The notes: a model not told the origin generated them from the sequence alone. DNA of 64,000 bases from Maricaulis sp965228215 (GCA_965228215.1 OZ245800.1:2666001-2730000), one strand, 5' to 3'. Shown: positions 25,595-35,354, numbered from the stretch's first letter. Numbers and translations: made by a program.

Positions 25595-26062
25595 ATGCCC
25601 TTCATTGTTTCCGGTCTTTCGCCAAGCGAATTCAAGCAATTCTTTGAGTATTCTGATAAAGAACTTGAGGTGCGAGGCATGCGCTGCTGCGTCGCGGATG
25701 CCGATTTCGGCTATCCGGATCGCGTGTCCATGACCGATGTCCCTGCCGGGACCGAGCTCATCCTGCTGAACTACGAACACCAGCCAGCTCCTACGCCTTT
25801 CCGGGCCTGCGGGCCGATTTTTGTCGGGCGCGGCGAGGGCGCTCCAGTGCGTTTCGAGAACGAAATTCCAGATTGTCTTGCCAGGCGTCCGTTGTCGCTG
25901 CGGGCCTATGACAAGGCCGGCATGATGCAGGCCGGGCTGGTCGTCGATGGCAGCAAGCTGGAAGGCGAGATCCAGACGCTCTTCGAACTGTCCGAAATCG
26001 CCTATCTCCACGTCCATTACGCGGCCCGCGGCTGTTTTGCCGCCCGGATCGACCGGGCCTAG
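25595..26062 (+). CDS. DUF1203 family protein
   Basis: 155-residue soluble protein. MPFIVSGLSPSEFKQFF, then MRCCVADADFGYPDRVSMTD, LLNYEHQPAPTPFRACGPIFV and the C-terminal HVHYAARGCFAARIDRA are typical of DUF1203. The domain is of unknown function; its conserved Cys/His/Arg residues suggest a small-molecule-binding or enzymatic site, unproved. The ATG at 25595 gives the family N-terminus. It lies between the mce group and proS, with its own upstream gap. Confidence 0.85.
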   Translation: MPFIVSGLSPSEFKQFFEYSDKELEVRGMRCCVADADFGYPDRVSMTDVPAGTELILLNYEHQPAPTPFRACGPIFVGRGEGAPVRFENEIPDCLARRPLSLRAYDKAGMMQAGLVVDGSKLEGEIQTLFELSEIAYLHVHYAARGCFAARIDRA

Positions 26063-26085
26063 GTGCAGCTGCGAACAGACATTGC

Positions 26086-26113
26086 TTGTCATGCGGGCCA
26101 GACGCGGTCTAAT
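26086..26113 (+). promoter_or_regulatory. Candidate proS promoter
   Basis: TTGTCA (26086-26091) and TCTAAT (26108-26113) are spaced 16 bp apart and end 32 bp before the proS ATG, in the gap after the DUF1203 stop. Consensus match only. Confidence 0.4.
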
Positions 26114-26145
26114 TGGGTTCCGACCTCCTGATTGGACCGAATTCA

Positions 26146-27480
26146 ATGCGCCTGTCCCGCTATTTCCTGCCCGTTCTGAAGGAAACCCCTTCGGACGCCG
26201 AAATCGTCTCCCACCAGCTCATGTTGCGCGCCGGCATGATCCGCCAGCAGGCGGCCGGCATCTATTCCTGGCTGCCACTAGGACACAAGGTTCTGGGCAA
26301 GATCGAGCAGATCGTGCGCGAGGAGCAGGATCGCGCGGGCGCCGTGGAAATGCTGATGCCCACGATCCAGACTGCGGATCTGTGGCGCGAGAGCGGCCGT
26401 TATGACGATTATGGCGACGAGATGCTGCGCATCACCGACCGTCATGAGCGCGAGATGCTGTTCGGCCCGACCAATGAGGAAATGATCACCGAGATCTTCC
26501 GGTCCTATTGCCGCTCCTACAAGGATGTTCCCAAGCTTCTGTACCACATCCAGTGGAAGTTCCGGGATGAGCGCCGCCCACGTTTCGGCGTCATGCGCGG
26601 CCGCGAATTCCTGATGAAGGACACTTACAGTTTCGACATCGACGAAGCGGCGGCCCGCCAGGCCTATAACCGGATGTTCGTCGCCTATCTGAACACCTTC
26701 TCCCGCATGGGGTTGAAGGCGGTGCCGATGCGCGCGGACACCGGTCCGATCGGCGGTGATCTGAGCCATGAATTCATCGTTCTGGCCGAAACCGGCGAAA
26801 GCGAGGTCTTCTGCCATGCCGATCTCGTCGAGATGGGCGCGCCGGGCACGGATGTTGATTTCGACGGTGATCTCCAGCCGCTGGTTGATCAACGCACCGC
26901 GCTTTATGCCGCGACCGAGGAAATGCACGACGCTGCAGCTTTCGAACAGGTACCCGAAGATCGTCGCCTGTCTGCGCGCGGTATCGAGGTTGGCCATATC
27001 TTCTATTTCGGCACCAAGTATTCCGAGCCGATGAAGGCGGTTGTCCAGCATCCCGACGGCCAGACCCGTCCGGTCCACATGGGCTCCTACGGTGTCGGCG
27101 TGTCGCGGCTGCTCGGTGCGATCATCGAGGCCCATCATGACGAGCGCGGCTGTATCTGGCCGGAAAGCGTCGCGCCCTTCGGTGCGGGCATTCTCAACCT
27201 GCGTGCCGGTGATGACGCCGCGGACGCAGCCTGCGAGGACGCCTACGCCAAACTGTCGGATGCCGGGCTGGACCCGCTCTATGACGACACCAAGGAACGC
27301 CCGGGCGGCAAATTCGCCACGGCTGACCTGATCGGCTTGCCTTACCAGCTTGTCATTGGACCGCGCGGTCTCAAGGAGGGCAAGGTCGAGGTCAAGGTGC
27401 GCCGCACCGGCGAAACCCATGAATTGTCGCCGGAAGATGCGGTGGCACGCTTGGCGGAGAAAGCCTTCTCGGATGGCTGA
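26146..27480 (+). CDS. proS: Prolyl-tRNA synthetase, short alphaproteobacterial form
   Basis: Class II synthetase charging tRNA-Pro, 444 residues. Motif 2/3-type segments are visible in KFRDERRPRFGVMRGREFLMKDTYSF (quoted as RPRFGVMRGREFLMKD) and GSYGVGVSRLLGAIIE. RYFLPVLKETPSDAEIVSHQ and GIYSWLPLGHKVL mark the N-terminus. The INS editing domain of the roughly 570-residue bacterial form is absent, as is normal in this class. It overlaps the lolC start by 8 bp. Confidence 0.96.
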   Translation: MRLSRYFLPVLKETPSDAEIVSHQLMLRAGMIRQQAAGIYSWLPLGHKVLGKIEQIVREEQDRAGAVEMLMPTIQTADLWRESGRYDDYGDEMLRITDRHEREMLFGPTNEEMITEIFRSYCRSYKDVPKLLYHIQWKFRDERRPRFGVMRGREFLMKDTYSFDIDEAAARQAYNRMFVAYLNTFSRMGLKAVPMRADTGPIGGDLSHEFIVLAETGESEVFCHADLVEMGAPGTDVDFDGDLQPLVDQRTALYAATEEMHDAAAFEQVPEDRRLSARGIEVGHIFYFGTKYSEPMKAVVQHPDGQTRPVHMGSYGVGVSRLLGAIIEAHHDERGCIWPESVAPFGAGILNLRAGDDAADAACEDAYAKLSDAGLDPLYDDTKERPGGKFATADLIGLPYQLVIGPRGLKEGKVEVKVRRTGETHELSPEDAVARLAEKAFSDG

Positions 27481-28811
27481 CAACAGCGCGACGACACCGG
27501 TGGCGGAGACCGCTCGCGAGACGGCGGGCGGGTCGATTCCGTTCAGCCCGCATGAATTCCAGATCGCCTTCCGTTATCTGCGCGCCAAGCGCAAGCATGG
27601 CGGTGTTGCGATGATCGCGATGATCTCCTTCATCGGTATCGCGCTGGCCGTGACCGGCCTAATCGCCGTCATGTCGATCATGAATGGTTTCCGCTCGCAA
27701 TTGTTCGAGCAATTGCTGGGTTCGCAGCCGCATGTCTATGTCGATACACGGCTCCTCGATACCGATGACGTCAATCGTCTGGTCGAGGAGATCGAGGCCA
27801 TTCCGGGCGTGAAAAGTGCCGGGCCGGTGGTGCAGGGCCAGGTTCTGGCCCAGTCCGAGCGCTACCAGGCCTATGTCCAGGTCCTGTCGGTGCGTCCGGC
27901 CGATCTCGCCCGCCTCGATGTCGTGGTCGAGGGCGACCGGGCCGGCAGCCGGACCGGTATCACGCATGGTTCCCTGGAATTCTTCGGCACCGGCCGTAAT
28001 GGCGGCAATGGTATCGTTCTGGGTTCGGGTCTGGCGCGTCAGCTGGGCGTGAATGTCGATGACCGCGTGACCTTCCTGACGACAGCCATGCGCGATACGC
28101 CGACCGGGCGGATACCCACCCAGAAGGCCTATTATGTCGACGCCATACTCGCGTCGGGCATATCGACCGTGGATGACACGCTCGCCTTCATGCCGATCGA
28201 GCAGGGTAATCTCTTCTTCGCCAAACAGGGCGTGGTGGATTTGATACAGATCCGTCTCGACGAGCCTGAAACAGCGGCGAGCTTTGTTGAACCGATCGCG
28301 CAGATCACCGGACCCAATGCCGCCGTGTTCGACTTCACCGGCACCAATCCTGCCTTCTTCAACGCATTGCAGTTCGAACGCATGGCGATGCGCCTGATCA
28401 TGGCTATCGTGATCGCGATCGCGGCGATGAACATCATCTCTGGCCTGGTCATGCTGGTGAAGAACAAGAGCCGCGATATCGCCATCCTGCGCACGATGGG
28501 CACGACCCAGGCCTCTGTGCTGAGGATCTTCCTGATTGTGGGCGCCAGTATCGGCATGCTCGGCACGGCCGCGGGAATTCTTCTCGGTGTCCTGTTCGTG
28601 GTGAATATCGACCCGATCCAGGACTTCCTGACCTTCGTCACCGGCGGTCCGGTCTGGGATCCGACGGTCTATTATCTCTACCGCGTGCCGGCGGAGCTTG
28701 CCTGGGGCGAGATCCTGTTCGTCTCGGTGTTCGGCTTTGCCGTCTCTCTGCTTGTGACCCTGCCGCCGGCCTGGCGCGCCGCGCGCCTCGATCCGGTGGA
28801 GGCGCTTCGCT

Positions 28812-28819
<8 letters not shown>
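27473..28819 (+). CDS. lolC: Lipoprotein-releasing ABC transporter permease (LolC/LolE)
   Basis: Inner-membrane permease that with LolD extracts lipoproteins for transfer to LolA. It is 448 residues: one N-terminal helix (VAMIAMISFIGIALAVTGLIAVMS), a large periplasmic domain (about 65-295) and a C-terminal FtsX domain with three helices (about 300-440). EFQIAFRYLRAKRKHGG at the front and PPAWRAARLDPVEALRYE at the end are typical. Only one permease gene is present, so the complex is likely a homodimer (LolF type). It overlaps proS and lolD by 8 bp each. Confidence 0.95.
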
Positions 28820-29498
<679 letters not shown>

Positions 29499-29537
29499 TT
29501 GCTGGCGCGTGCCTTTCAGAAATTTGGCCTGTGACGC

Positions 29538-29579
29538 TTGACGTTCTCCCGCGTTCATGAGAAAGAACAAAACAAGAAC
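29538..29579 (+). promoter_or_regulatory. LexA (SOS) box and promoter region of the 31-aa gene
   Basis: GAACAAAACAAGAAC (29565-29579) is a perfect GAAC-N7-GAAC, the alphaproteobacterial LexA operator. A good -35, TTGACG (29538-29543), lies upstream, and a GTTC-N6-GTTC near-box (29543-29556) lies between. The -10 is not obvious; AAGAAC at 29563-29568 overlaps the box as TAGAAC does in the lexA promoter of this window. LexA repression is inferred from this match. Confidence 0.7.
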
Positions 29580-29599
29580 ATTGTTTTGGGGAGGTTCTC

Positions 29600-29695
29600 A
29601 TGCGTCAACTGGTACAGGACATGTCGGCCGCGACTGCCATTCTCGGCGTTGTCTGGATGATTACGGTGTGGGGATCGGTTCTCGGCATCGCCTGA
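29600..29695 (+). CDS. sidA: SidA-like SOS-induced small membrane protein (31 aa)
   Basis: A 31-codon frame from ATG 29600 to TGA 29695 has a very strong Shine-Dalgarno, GGGGAGG (29588-29594), 5 nt before the start. The peptide begins MRQLVQDMSAATAILG and its residues about 9-30 form one hydrophobic transmembrane helix (VVWMITVWGSVLG). A perfect LexA box lies 21 bp upstream of the start. In Caulobacter crescentus the LexA-controlled 29-residue inner-membrane peptide SidA blocks division through FtsW/FtsN. Size, topology and SOS control match, and I recall that sidA also lies close to dnaE there. I therefore call it a SidA orthologue by context; sequence identity was not checked, and a generic SOS membrane peptide is the alternative. 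Confidence 0.72.
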   Translation: MRQLVQDMSAATAILGVVWMITVWGSVLGIA

Positions 29696-29792
29696 ACGCG
29701 CTAGTCTTCCACTGAATCGCGCCGGCCGGATCGCCCATCGATTGGTTCCGGGCAGAGCGCGACCACGGGGCATCGCGGGCAGGGAGATCGGA

Positions 29793-32700
29793 ATGAGCGC
29801 AGTCTTGGCCAACGGCAAACAGGCCTTTGTGCATCTGCGTTTCCGGTCTCCGTATTCCCTCCTCGAGGGCGCGATCCGCATTCCCCAGATTGCCGAGACA
29901 TGCCACGCCTACGGCATGCCGGCCGCCGCCATCACCGACACGAATAATCTCTTCGGCGCGCTGGAATTCTCCGAAGTCCTGGCGGGCAGCGGCGTCCAGC
30001 CCATCATCGGCTGCACGCTGTCAGTCCGTCTCGGTGACCCGCATCCGGGAGAACGCGCCGAGGCTGACGGCACGATCGCGCTCTTCGCCCAGAACGAGAC
30101 CGGCTACGGCAATCTGATGGCGCTGTCCTCGGCGGCCTATCTGGATGTCGACGCCACCGAGGAGCCGCATGTTCCGCTGGCCCGGGTGCTTGAGCTCAAT
30201 GAGGGCATCATCGCCCTGACCGGCGGCCCCGATGGCACACTCAATCGCCTGATCGTCGCAGGCCGGCTACCCGAAGCCGATAACATGCTCACCAGGCTGG
30301 AAGAGGCTTTCGGAGATCGCCTCTATGTCGAGCTCCAGCGTCATGGCGTTGCGGACGAGCTGCAGGCCGAGAACTGGCTGGTCGACGAAGCCTATAAGCG
30401 CAATCTGCCGCTGGTGGCGACGAACGAGGCCTATTTCCCCGATGCCGCCATGCACAAGGCGCATGATGCGCTGCTGTGTATCTCCGGCGGCACCTATGTG
30501 TCGGTGGCCGATCGCCGCAAGGTCACGCCCGACCATTATCTCACCACGCCGGAAGAGATGAATGAGCGTTTCGCGGACCTGCCCGAAGCGCTGGCAAACA
30601 CGATCGAGATCGCGCGCCGCTGCGCCTTCCGCGTCCGCACCCATCCGCCCATCCTGCCCAGCTTCCCGACCAAGGACGGCCGCGATGAAGGCGAGGAATT
30701 GTCCGCCCGCGCCCATGAAGGCCTGACCGAACGCCTGGCGACAATCACGCCGGCGGCGAGTGAGGAGGATTACCGGAAACGTCTCGATTTCGAGCTCGAC
30801 ATCATCATGCAGATGGGTTTCCCCGGCTATTTCCTGATCGTTTCGGACTTCATCCAGTGGGCCAAGAACCATGACATCCCGGTGGGGCCGGGCCGGGGTT
30901 CGGGTGCCGGTTCGCTTGTGGCCTACGCGCTGACGATCACCGATCTCGATCCGCTGCGCTTCGGCCTGCTCTTCGAACGCTTCCTCAATCCGGAACGCGT
31001 CTCGATGCCCGACTTCGACGTCGATTTCTGCCAGGAACGGCGCGGCGAGGTGATCCGTTATGTGCAGGAGCAATACGGGCATGACCGTGTCGCCCAGATC
31101 ATTACGTTCGGTACGCTCCAGGCCCGGGTCGTGGTGCGTGATGTGGGCCGGGTCCTGCAATTGCCCTTCGGTCTCGTTGACAAGCTGGCCAAGCTGATCC
31201 CGAACAATCCGGCCCAGCCGGTCACGCTGGCCCAGGCCATCGAGGTGGAGCCGCGCCTGCAAGAGATGCGGCGTGATGATCCGCCGGTGGAAAGCCTGCT
31301 GGAAGTGGCGCTCAAGCTGGAAGGTCTCAACCGGAACGCCTCGACCCACGCCGCCGGCGTGGTGATCGGCGACCGGCCGCTGCACGAGCTGGTACCGCTC
31401 TACCGCGATCCGCGGTCCGACATTCCGGCGACCCAGTTCAACATGAAATGGGTCGAGCCGGCCGGCCTGGTGAAATTCGACTTCCTGGGTCTGAAAACCC
31501 TGACCGTGATCGCCCGGGCACTCGGCTATATCGCCTCCCAGGGCAAGGACGTGCCGGATATCGAGAATATCGATCTCGATGACCGCCCGTCCTACGAACT
31601 CCTGGCCTCGGGCCATGCCATCGGCGTGTTCCAGCTGGAATCCTCCGGCATGCGCGACACGCTGAAGAAGATGAAGCCGGACGCGATCGAGGACCTGATC
31701 GCCCTGATCTCGCTCTATCGTCCGGGCCCGATGAAGAATATCGACGTCTATGTCGACCGGAAATTCGGCCGCGCCGAGGTTGATAACCTCCACCCCGATC
31801 TCGAGGGCGTGCTGTCGGAAACCTATGGCGTGATCATCTACCAGGAACAGGTGATGCAGATCGCGCAAATCCTGTCCGGTTACTCGCTCGGCGAAGCCGA
31901 CCTTCTGCGCCGCGCCATGGGCAAGAAGAAAAAGGAGGAGATGGACAAGCAGAAAGTCCGTTTCCTGGAAGGCGCCGAGGCCAATGGCGTCAATCGGGAG
32001 AAAGCCTCCTTTATTTTCGAACTCGTGGCCGAATTCGCCGGCTATGGCTTCAACAAATCCCACGCTGCGGCCTATGCCGTCATCGCCTACCGGACCGCCT
32101 ATCTGAAGGCCAATTACCCGGTCGAGCTGATGGCGGCGCTGATGTCGCTCGACATCGCCAATACGGACAAGCTCTCCGCCTTCTTCCAGGAAGTGCGGCG
32201 CATGAAGATCGAGGTCCTGCCGCCGGATGTGAACCATTCCGGGGCCGATTTCACCGTCGAGAACGAGAATATCCGCTTTGCGCTGGGCGCGATCCGCAAT
32301 GTCGGTTTTGTTGCCATGGAACACGTGGTGGCCGAGCGGGAAGCCAACGGGCCCTACAAGGATCTCTATGATTTCGCCGAGCGCATTGATCCACGCCAGA
32401 TCAACAAGAGGATCTTCGAAAACCTCGCTCGTGCCGGCGCCTTCGACGCCATGGAGCCTGATCGGGCGAAAGTGCTCGCCTCGGCGGAAACCCTGCTGTC
32501 CATGGCGCAGCACGCGGCCCAGCAGCGCGAGAGCGCGCAGGCCAGCCTGTTCGGAGGCGGTGATGCCCAGGCCGAGCTGGCGCGTCCGCCCCTGCCGAAT
32601 CCCGAGCCCTGGTCACCGACTCAGCGCCTCGACGAGGAATTGGCCGCGATCGGTTTTTATCTTTCCGGTCACCCGCTGGATGATCTGCGCGAACAGCTTG

Positions 32701-33251
32701 CCGGGCGAGGGGTGGTCTTCTTCTCCGATGCGCCTGCCCGTGTCGCTGACGGAGCAACGGCGCTGCGGCTCGCCGGTGTCGTCCGCCGGCGCCAGGAACG
32801 TGTGTCCAACAAGTCCGGCGAACGTTTCGCCTGGCTGACTCTCTCGGACCCGACCGGCGAGTTCGAGGCCTTCATCCCGCCCGAACTCCTGCGCACCGAG
32901 CGTGATCTGCTCGAGGCCGGAAACACGATCCTGGTGTCCTGCCGCGTCGATGAGCGGGATGAACAGATCAGCTTCTTCGCCGACCGGCTGGAAATGCTCG
33001 ACACGCAGATGTCTGCGGAACGGCTCAACATCCGACTTGATGATGCTGCGGCCCTGCCGGGTATCCAGTCGCGCCTGCAGCGGGCTGACAGCCGTTCCGA
33101 TGCGGAACGCAATGCGGTGATCAAACTCTTCCTGCCGCTCGCTGATGGCGGTGAGGCCGAACTCCGCCTGCCAGGCCGGCATTGCGCCGATGCCTCAGTG
33201 CAAGCCGCCCTGAAAGCCGTGAAGGGCGTTGCCGTCGTGGAGGCGGGGTGA
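29793..33251 (+). CDS. dnaE: DNA polymerase III alpha subunit (DnaE)
   Basis: Replicative polymerase, 1152 residues. The N-terminal PHP domain starts FVHLRFRSPYSLLEGAIRIP. The polymerase core has GPGRGSGAGSLVAYAL and the catalytic triad in MPDFDVDFCQERRGEVI (D407, D409, D411). YQEQVMQIAQILSGYSLGEADLLRRAMGKKK (quoted as EADLLRRAMGKKK), an HhH region and a C-terminal OB fold (RLAGVVRRRQERVSNKSGER) follow. The ATG at 29793 with AGGGAG 7 nt upstream is preferred; an upstream frame extension is rejected. It lies 97 bp after the sidA-like gene, so read-through from the SOS promoter is possible. Confidence 0.97.
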   Translation: MSAVLANGKQAFVHLRFRSPYSLLEGAIRIPQIAETCHAYGMPAAAITDTNNLFGALEFSEVLAGSGVQPIIGCTLSVRLGDPHPGERAEADGTIALFAQNETGYGNLMALSSAAYLDVDATEEPHVPLARVLELNEGIIALTGGPDGTLNRLIVAGRLPEADNMLTRLEEAFGDRLYVELQRHGVADELQAENWLVDEAYKRNLPLVATNEAYFPDAAMHKAHDALLCISGGTYVSVADRRKVTPDHYLTTPEEMNERFADLPEALANTIEIARRCAFRVRTHPPILPSFPTKDGRDEGEELSARAHEGLTERLATITPAASEEDYRKRLDFELDIIMQMGFPGYFLIVSDFIQWAKNHDIPVGPGRGSGAGSLVAYALTITDLDPLRFGLLFERFLNPERVSMPDFDVDFCQERRGEVIRYVQEQYGHDRVAQIITFGTLQARVVVRDVGRVLQLPFGLVDKLAKLIPNNPAQPVTLAQAIEVEPRLQEMRRDDPPVESLLEVALKLEGLNRNASTHAAGVVIGDRPLHELVPLYRDPRSDIPATQFNMKWVEPAGLVKFDFLGLKTLTVIARALGYIASQGKDVPDIENIDLDDRPSYELLASGHAIGVFQLESSGMRDTLKKMKPDAIEDLIALISLYRPGPMKNIDVYVDRKFGRAEVDNLHPDLEGVLSETYGVIIYQEQVMQIAQILSGYSLGEADLLRRAMGKKKKEEMDKQKVRFLEGAEANGVNREKASFIFELVAEFAGYGFNKSHAAAYAVIAYRTAYLKANYPVELMAALMSLDIANTDKLSAFFQEVRRMKIEVLPPDVNHSGADFTVENENIRFALGAIRNVGFVAMEHVVAEREANGPYKDLYDFAERIDPRQINKRIFENLARAGAFDAMEPDRAKVLASAETLLSMAQHAAQQRESAQASLFGGGDAQAELARPPLPNPEPWSPTQRLDEELAAIGFYLSGHPLDDLREQLAGRGVVFFSDAPARVADGATALRLAGVVRRRQERVSNKSGERFAWLTLSDPTGEFEAFIPPELLRTERDLLEAGNTILVSCRVDERDEQISFFADRLEMLDTQMSAERLNIRLDDAAALPGIQSRLQRADSRSDAERNAVIKLFLPLADGGEAELRLPGRHCADASVQAALKAVKGVAVVEAG

Positions 33252-33326
33252 GGTCTCCGCGGAGCGTGGGCTTTCACCCTCTGGCACCCCTGCATAATTA
33301 ACTGCACACCATCCCGCCGAAACGGC

Positions 33327-33355
33327 TTGCTATACAGGCGAACCGGGCCTATAAG
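33327..33355 (+). promoter_or_regulatory. rpsB-tsf promoter
   Basis: TTGCTA (33327-33332), a 17-bp spacer and TATAAG (33350-33355) form a strong promoter about 125 bp before rpsB. A structured leader follows. Confidence 0.65.
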
Positions 33356-33413
33356 CCGCGCCATCACGCACACGGGGCATCGGAAGACGATTATGTCTGC
33401 CGCTCCGGTGTCT

Positions 33414-33455
33414 CCTGTCCCTCCTTGTGAGGGCAGGTGACTCCGCTCCGTGGAG
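33414..33455 (+). promoter_or_regulatory. Structured rpsB 5' leader (two hairpins)
   Basis: CCTG(T)CCCTC and GAGGGCAGG pair as a 9-bp stem with one bulged T (33414-33437), followed by CTCC/GGAG (33441-33455) just before the ribosome-binding site GGAAAAGG. In E. coli the rpsB leader is the target of S2 autoregulation; whether this leader does the same is inference. Confidence 0.4.
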
Positions 33456-33478
33456 GCCAACCGGAAAAGGATACATCG

Positions 33479-34375
33479 ATGGCTCTCCCTGAATTCAGCA
33501 TGCGCCAGCTGCTCGAAGCTGGCTGCCACTTCGGCCACCAGACGCACCGTTGGAACCCGAAGATGAAGGATTTCATCTTTGGCGATCGCTCCAACATCCA
33601 CATCATTGACCTGTCCCAGACGGTCCCGCTGCTGCACCAGGCCCTGGTGAAAGTGCGCGACACGGCTGCCAAGGGCGGACGCGTCCTGTTCGTCGGTACG
33701 AAGCGCCAGGCTTCCGAGCCGATAGCCAACGCTGCCAAGCGTTGCGCCCAGTATTACATGAACCAGCGCTGGCTCGGCGGTACGTTGACCAACTGGCGTA
33801 CGATCTCCAACTCGATCGCCCGCCTGCGCGAGCTGGAAACGATGTTCGAGGATGAGGGCGGCCTGTCCGGTCTCACCAAGAAGGAACAGCTGATGCTGAC
33901 GCGCGAGCGCGAGAAGCTTGAGCGTTCCCTCGGCGGTATCAAGGATATGGGCGGCACGCCGGACCTGATGTTCGTGATCGACACGAACAAGGAAGGCATC
34001 GCCATCCAGGAAGCCAAGAAGCTCGGCATCCCGGTTGTTGCTGTCGTCGACACCAATTGCGACCCGGATCCGATCGACATGCCGATCCCGGGCAATGATG
34101 ACGCCTCCCGCGCCATCGCCCTGTACTGCGACCTGATCGCTGACGCTGTGCTGGACGGCATGGCTGACGGCGCTGCGGCTCTCGGTGTGGATCTCGGCGA
34201 AGCCGAAGCTCCGGTCGAGACGCTCGTCGAGGAGACGGCTGCCGAGGAAGCTGCTGCTGAAGAGGCTCCGGCCGCAGAAGCGCCGGCTGAAGAAGCAAAG
34301 GCCGAAGCTGCAGCCCCGGCGGAAGCCGAAGGTGAAGCTGACGCGTCGTCCGAATCTGACAAGACCGAAGCCTAA
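33479..34375 (+). CDS. rpsB: Small ribosomal subunit protein uS2
   Basis: Ribosomal protein S2, 298 residues. The core has MRQLLEAGCHFGHQTHRWNP, FVGTKRQASEPIANAAKR, NQRWLGGTLTNW and PVVAVVDTNCDPDPIDMPIPGNDDA (quoted as CDPDPIDMPIPGNDDA). Residues 240-298 are an Ala/Glu/Pro-rich acidic tail beyond the usual 240-residue protein. A hairpin encloses the stop codon (GAAGCC-taa-GGCTTC, 34367-34381) before tsf. Confidence 0.98.
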   Translation: MALPEFSMRQLLEAGCHFGHQTHRWNPKMKDFIFGDRSNIHIIDLSQTVPLLHQALVKVRDTAAKGGRVLFVGTKRQASEPIANAAKRCAQYYMNQRWLGGTLTNWRTISNSIARLRELETMFEDEGGLSGLTKKEQLMLTREREKLERSLGGIKDMGGTPDLMFVIDTNKEGIAIQEAKKLGIPVVAVVDTNCDPDPIDMPIPGNDDASRAIALYCDLIADAVLDGMADGAAALGVDLGEAEAPVETLVEETAAEEAAAEEAPAAEAPAEEAKAEAAAPAEAEGEADASSESDKTEA

Positions 34376-34409
34376 GGCTTCAAGAAGTTACAAACTCCAG
34401 GAGAGACCG

Positions 34410-35345
34410 ATGGCTGCAATCACTGCTGCTCTCGTGAAAGAACTGCGCGAAAAGACCGGCGTAGGCATGATGGACTGCAAGAAGGCGCTGAACGAGACGG
34501 ACGGCGATTTCGAAGCCGCCGTTGACTGGCTGCGCAAGAAAGGCCTGTCCAAGGCTGCCAAGAAGGCTGACCGCGTTGCCGCTGAAGGCCTGGTCGCCGT
34601 TGCCACCGATGGCGGCCGTGGTGCCGTTGTCGAGGTCAACTCGGAAACCGACTTCGTGGCTCGTAACGAGCTGTTCCAGGCCGCTGTCGCCGAGATCGCC
34701 GGCCTCGCCGTCGGCACGAATGGCGATGTCGACGCGACCAAGAACGCCACGATGTCCTCGGGTGAGACGGTTGACGCCAAACTGACCAATCTCGTTGCCA
34801 CGATCGGCGAGAACATGTCCCTGCGCCGCGCGGCTGCTGTCGTCGCCGAGCCGGGCGTTGTTGCCTCCTACGTGCACAATCCGGCTGCAGACGGCATGGG
34901 CGCTATCGGCGTTCTCGTCGGCCTGAAGTCTGAAGGTGACCAGGACAAGCTGGCCGAGCTCGGCCGCAAGCTGGCCATGCACGTTGCAGCTGGTTCCCCG
35001 GCCGTCGCCGTGTCGGTCGATGTTGACGGTGTCGACAGCGCGATCGCCGACAAGGAACGCGAAGTCTTCGCCGATCAGGCTCGCCAGTCCGGCAAGCCGG
35101 AAAACATCGTCGAGAAGATGGTGGAAGGCCGCATGCGCAAATTCTTCGAGGAAGTTGTGCTGCTGAAACAGGCTTTCGTCATGGACCCGGACCGCACGAT
35201 CGAGAAAGTCCTCGCCGACGCCGCCGCTGAAGTTGGCGCACCGGTTGAGATTTCCGGCTTTGTCCGCATGGCTCTCGGCGAAGGTGTCGAGAAAAAAGAA
35301 GAAGATTTTGCCGCCGAAGTCGCTGCCGCGACCGGCCAGGCCTGA
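34410..35345 (+). CDS. tsf: Elongation factor Ts
   Basis: Guanine-nucleotide exchange factor for EF-Tu, 311 residues. N-terminal UBA-like domain LVKELREKTGVGMMDCKKAL and NETDGDFEAAVDWLRKKGLS, then GRGAVVEVNSETDFVARNE with the TDFV motif that contacts EF-Tu. The start has AGGAGAG upstream. Cotranscribed with rpsB; ends at a strong terminator. Confidence 0.98.
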   Translation: MAAITAALVKELREKTGVGMMDCKKALNETDGDFEAAVDWLRKKGLSKAAKKADRVAAEGLVAVATDGGRGAVVEVNSETDFVARNELFQAAVAEIAGLAVGTNGDVDATKNATMSSGETVDAKLTNLVATIGENMSLRRAAAVVAEPGVVASYVHNPAADGMGAIGVLVGLKSEGDQDKLAELGRKLAMHVAAGSPAVAVSVDVDGVDSAIADKEREVFADQARQSGKPENIVEKMVEGRMRKFFEEVVLLKQAFVMDPDRTIEKVLADAAAEVGAPVEISGFVRMALGEGVEKKEEDFAAEVAAATGQA

Positions 35346-35354
35346 TCTAAAGAG

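Noticed and set aside
30267..32513. A 748-codon minus-strand open frame inside dnaE
   Set aside because: dnaE is intact on the plus strand; the antisense frame has no recognisable domain.
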